Shown here in pieces: positions 8,095-8,208 of a DNA stretch of 8,208 nt. How positions within the stretch are numbered: the stretch's first letter is position 1; each line of letters begins with the position of its first letter. The stretch comes from Pontiella sp. (GTDB lineage: Bacteria; Verrucomicrobiota; Kiritimatiellia; Kiritimatiellales; Pontiellaceae). The translations under genes and the position numbers were made by a program. The notes under the pieces are model-generated. The model was not told where the DNA came from and did not search any database. It was given only the letters and a program-made list of their open reading frames with translations. The stretch covers positions 1 through 8,208 of the forward strand of contig JAOZSZ010000054.1 in the NCBI GenBank assembly GCA_029939385.1. The letters run 5' to 3'.

Positions 8095-8117
8095 ATACGG
8101 GTTTGTAATACGGGTTT
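8095..8117. repeat. Tandem 10-bp direct repeat ATACGGGTTT
   Basis: Two exact copies of ATACGGGTTT begin at 8095 and 8108, 13 bases apart, about 55 bases before the ATG at 8171. They could be a tandem binding site for a regulator of the downstream gene, but nothing else supports this. Confidence 0.35.
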
Positions 8118-8170
8118 TCAATTGATAGCATGTTTAGTAAATTCAATCGTAAATTAAAGAGGGGGACGCA

Positions 8171-8208
8171 ATGCTAGGTATAGAAGATCCATGGGTAGTT
8201 ACCGCCTT
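8171..8208 (+). CDS. Probable symporter small accessory protein (partial, 3' end outside window)
   Basis: Only the first 12 codons are in the window: MLGIEDPWVVTA. The start is preceded by a strong purine-rich ribosome binding site (AGAGGGGG, 8158-8165) at good distance. An N-terminus of the form M-[LF]-G-I-E-D-P-W-[VI] is what I recall for the very short single-helix peptides annotated as symporter small accessory proteins, encoded just upstream of a sodium:solute symporter. If so, the next gene beyond the edge should be a large SSS-family transporter. The identification rests on a dozen residues and on memory of the family, so it is provisional; it may instead be the start of a longer protein. 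Confidence 0.55.
   Translation, partial: MLGIEDPWVVTA

Overview
The window is bacterial chromosomal DNA of moderate GC content. It is gene-dense, with good AGGAG-type ribosome binding sites in front of most genes. A lysine/alanine/proline-rich histone H1-like protein, a lone hisC, a TPP-riboswitch-controlled thiC and the start of a short protein resembling the 'symporter small accessory protein' together suggest the PVC superphylum, perhaps Verrucomicrobiota or Kiritimatiellota. This placement is an inference from gene content and is tentative. No mobile element, integrase, phage gene or CRISPR array is visible, so the window reads as core genome.

Left part (1-4839). The left edge holds the start of a minus-strand histone H1-like gene built from KKAPA pentads. 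It is divergent from a plus-strand cluster of four genes: a 719-residue protein with a GH63/MGH1-like (alpha/alpha)6 domain, one membrane helix and a C-terminal TPR domain; a 100-residue lipoprotein with an HMA-like fold lacking the metal-binding cysteines; leucyl aminopeptidase (pepA); and a DUF456 membrane protein. Gaps of 36, 23 and 6 bases suggest one transcription unit. The first two genes are the least explained part of the window.

Middle part (4857-6764, minus strand). thiC (HMP-phosphate synthase) is convergent with the DUF456 gene, and a perfect hairpin overlaps its stop codon. Its leader carries a well-conserved TPP riboswitch. A plausible expression platform is readable in which the 3' side of the aptamer and the Shine-Dalgarno compete for one pyrimidine-rich strand. 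Upstream is tRNA-Val(UAC) with an encoded CCA, followed by a strong intrinsic terminator that separates it from the thiC leader.

Right part (6845-8208). A complete hisC-type aminotransferase gene lies on the minus strand with its own promoter-like signal. A 234-base divergent intergenic region with a 20-base near-palindrome and a short direct repeat separates it from the first 12 codons of a probable symporter accessory peptide that runs off the right edge.

Working together: thiamin synthesis (thiC), histidine synthesis (hisC) and peptide turnover (pepA) are ordinary housekeeping functions, apparently neighbours rather than one pathway. No complete new system is evident. The best candidates for something undescribed are the glycosidase-like/TM/TPR fusion and the cysteine-less HMA lipoprotein next to it.
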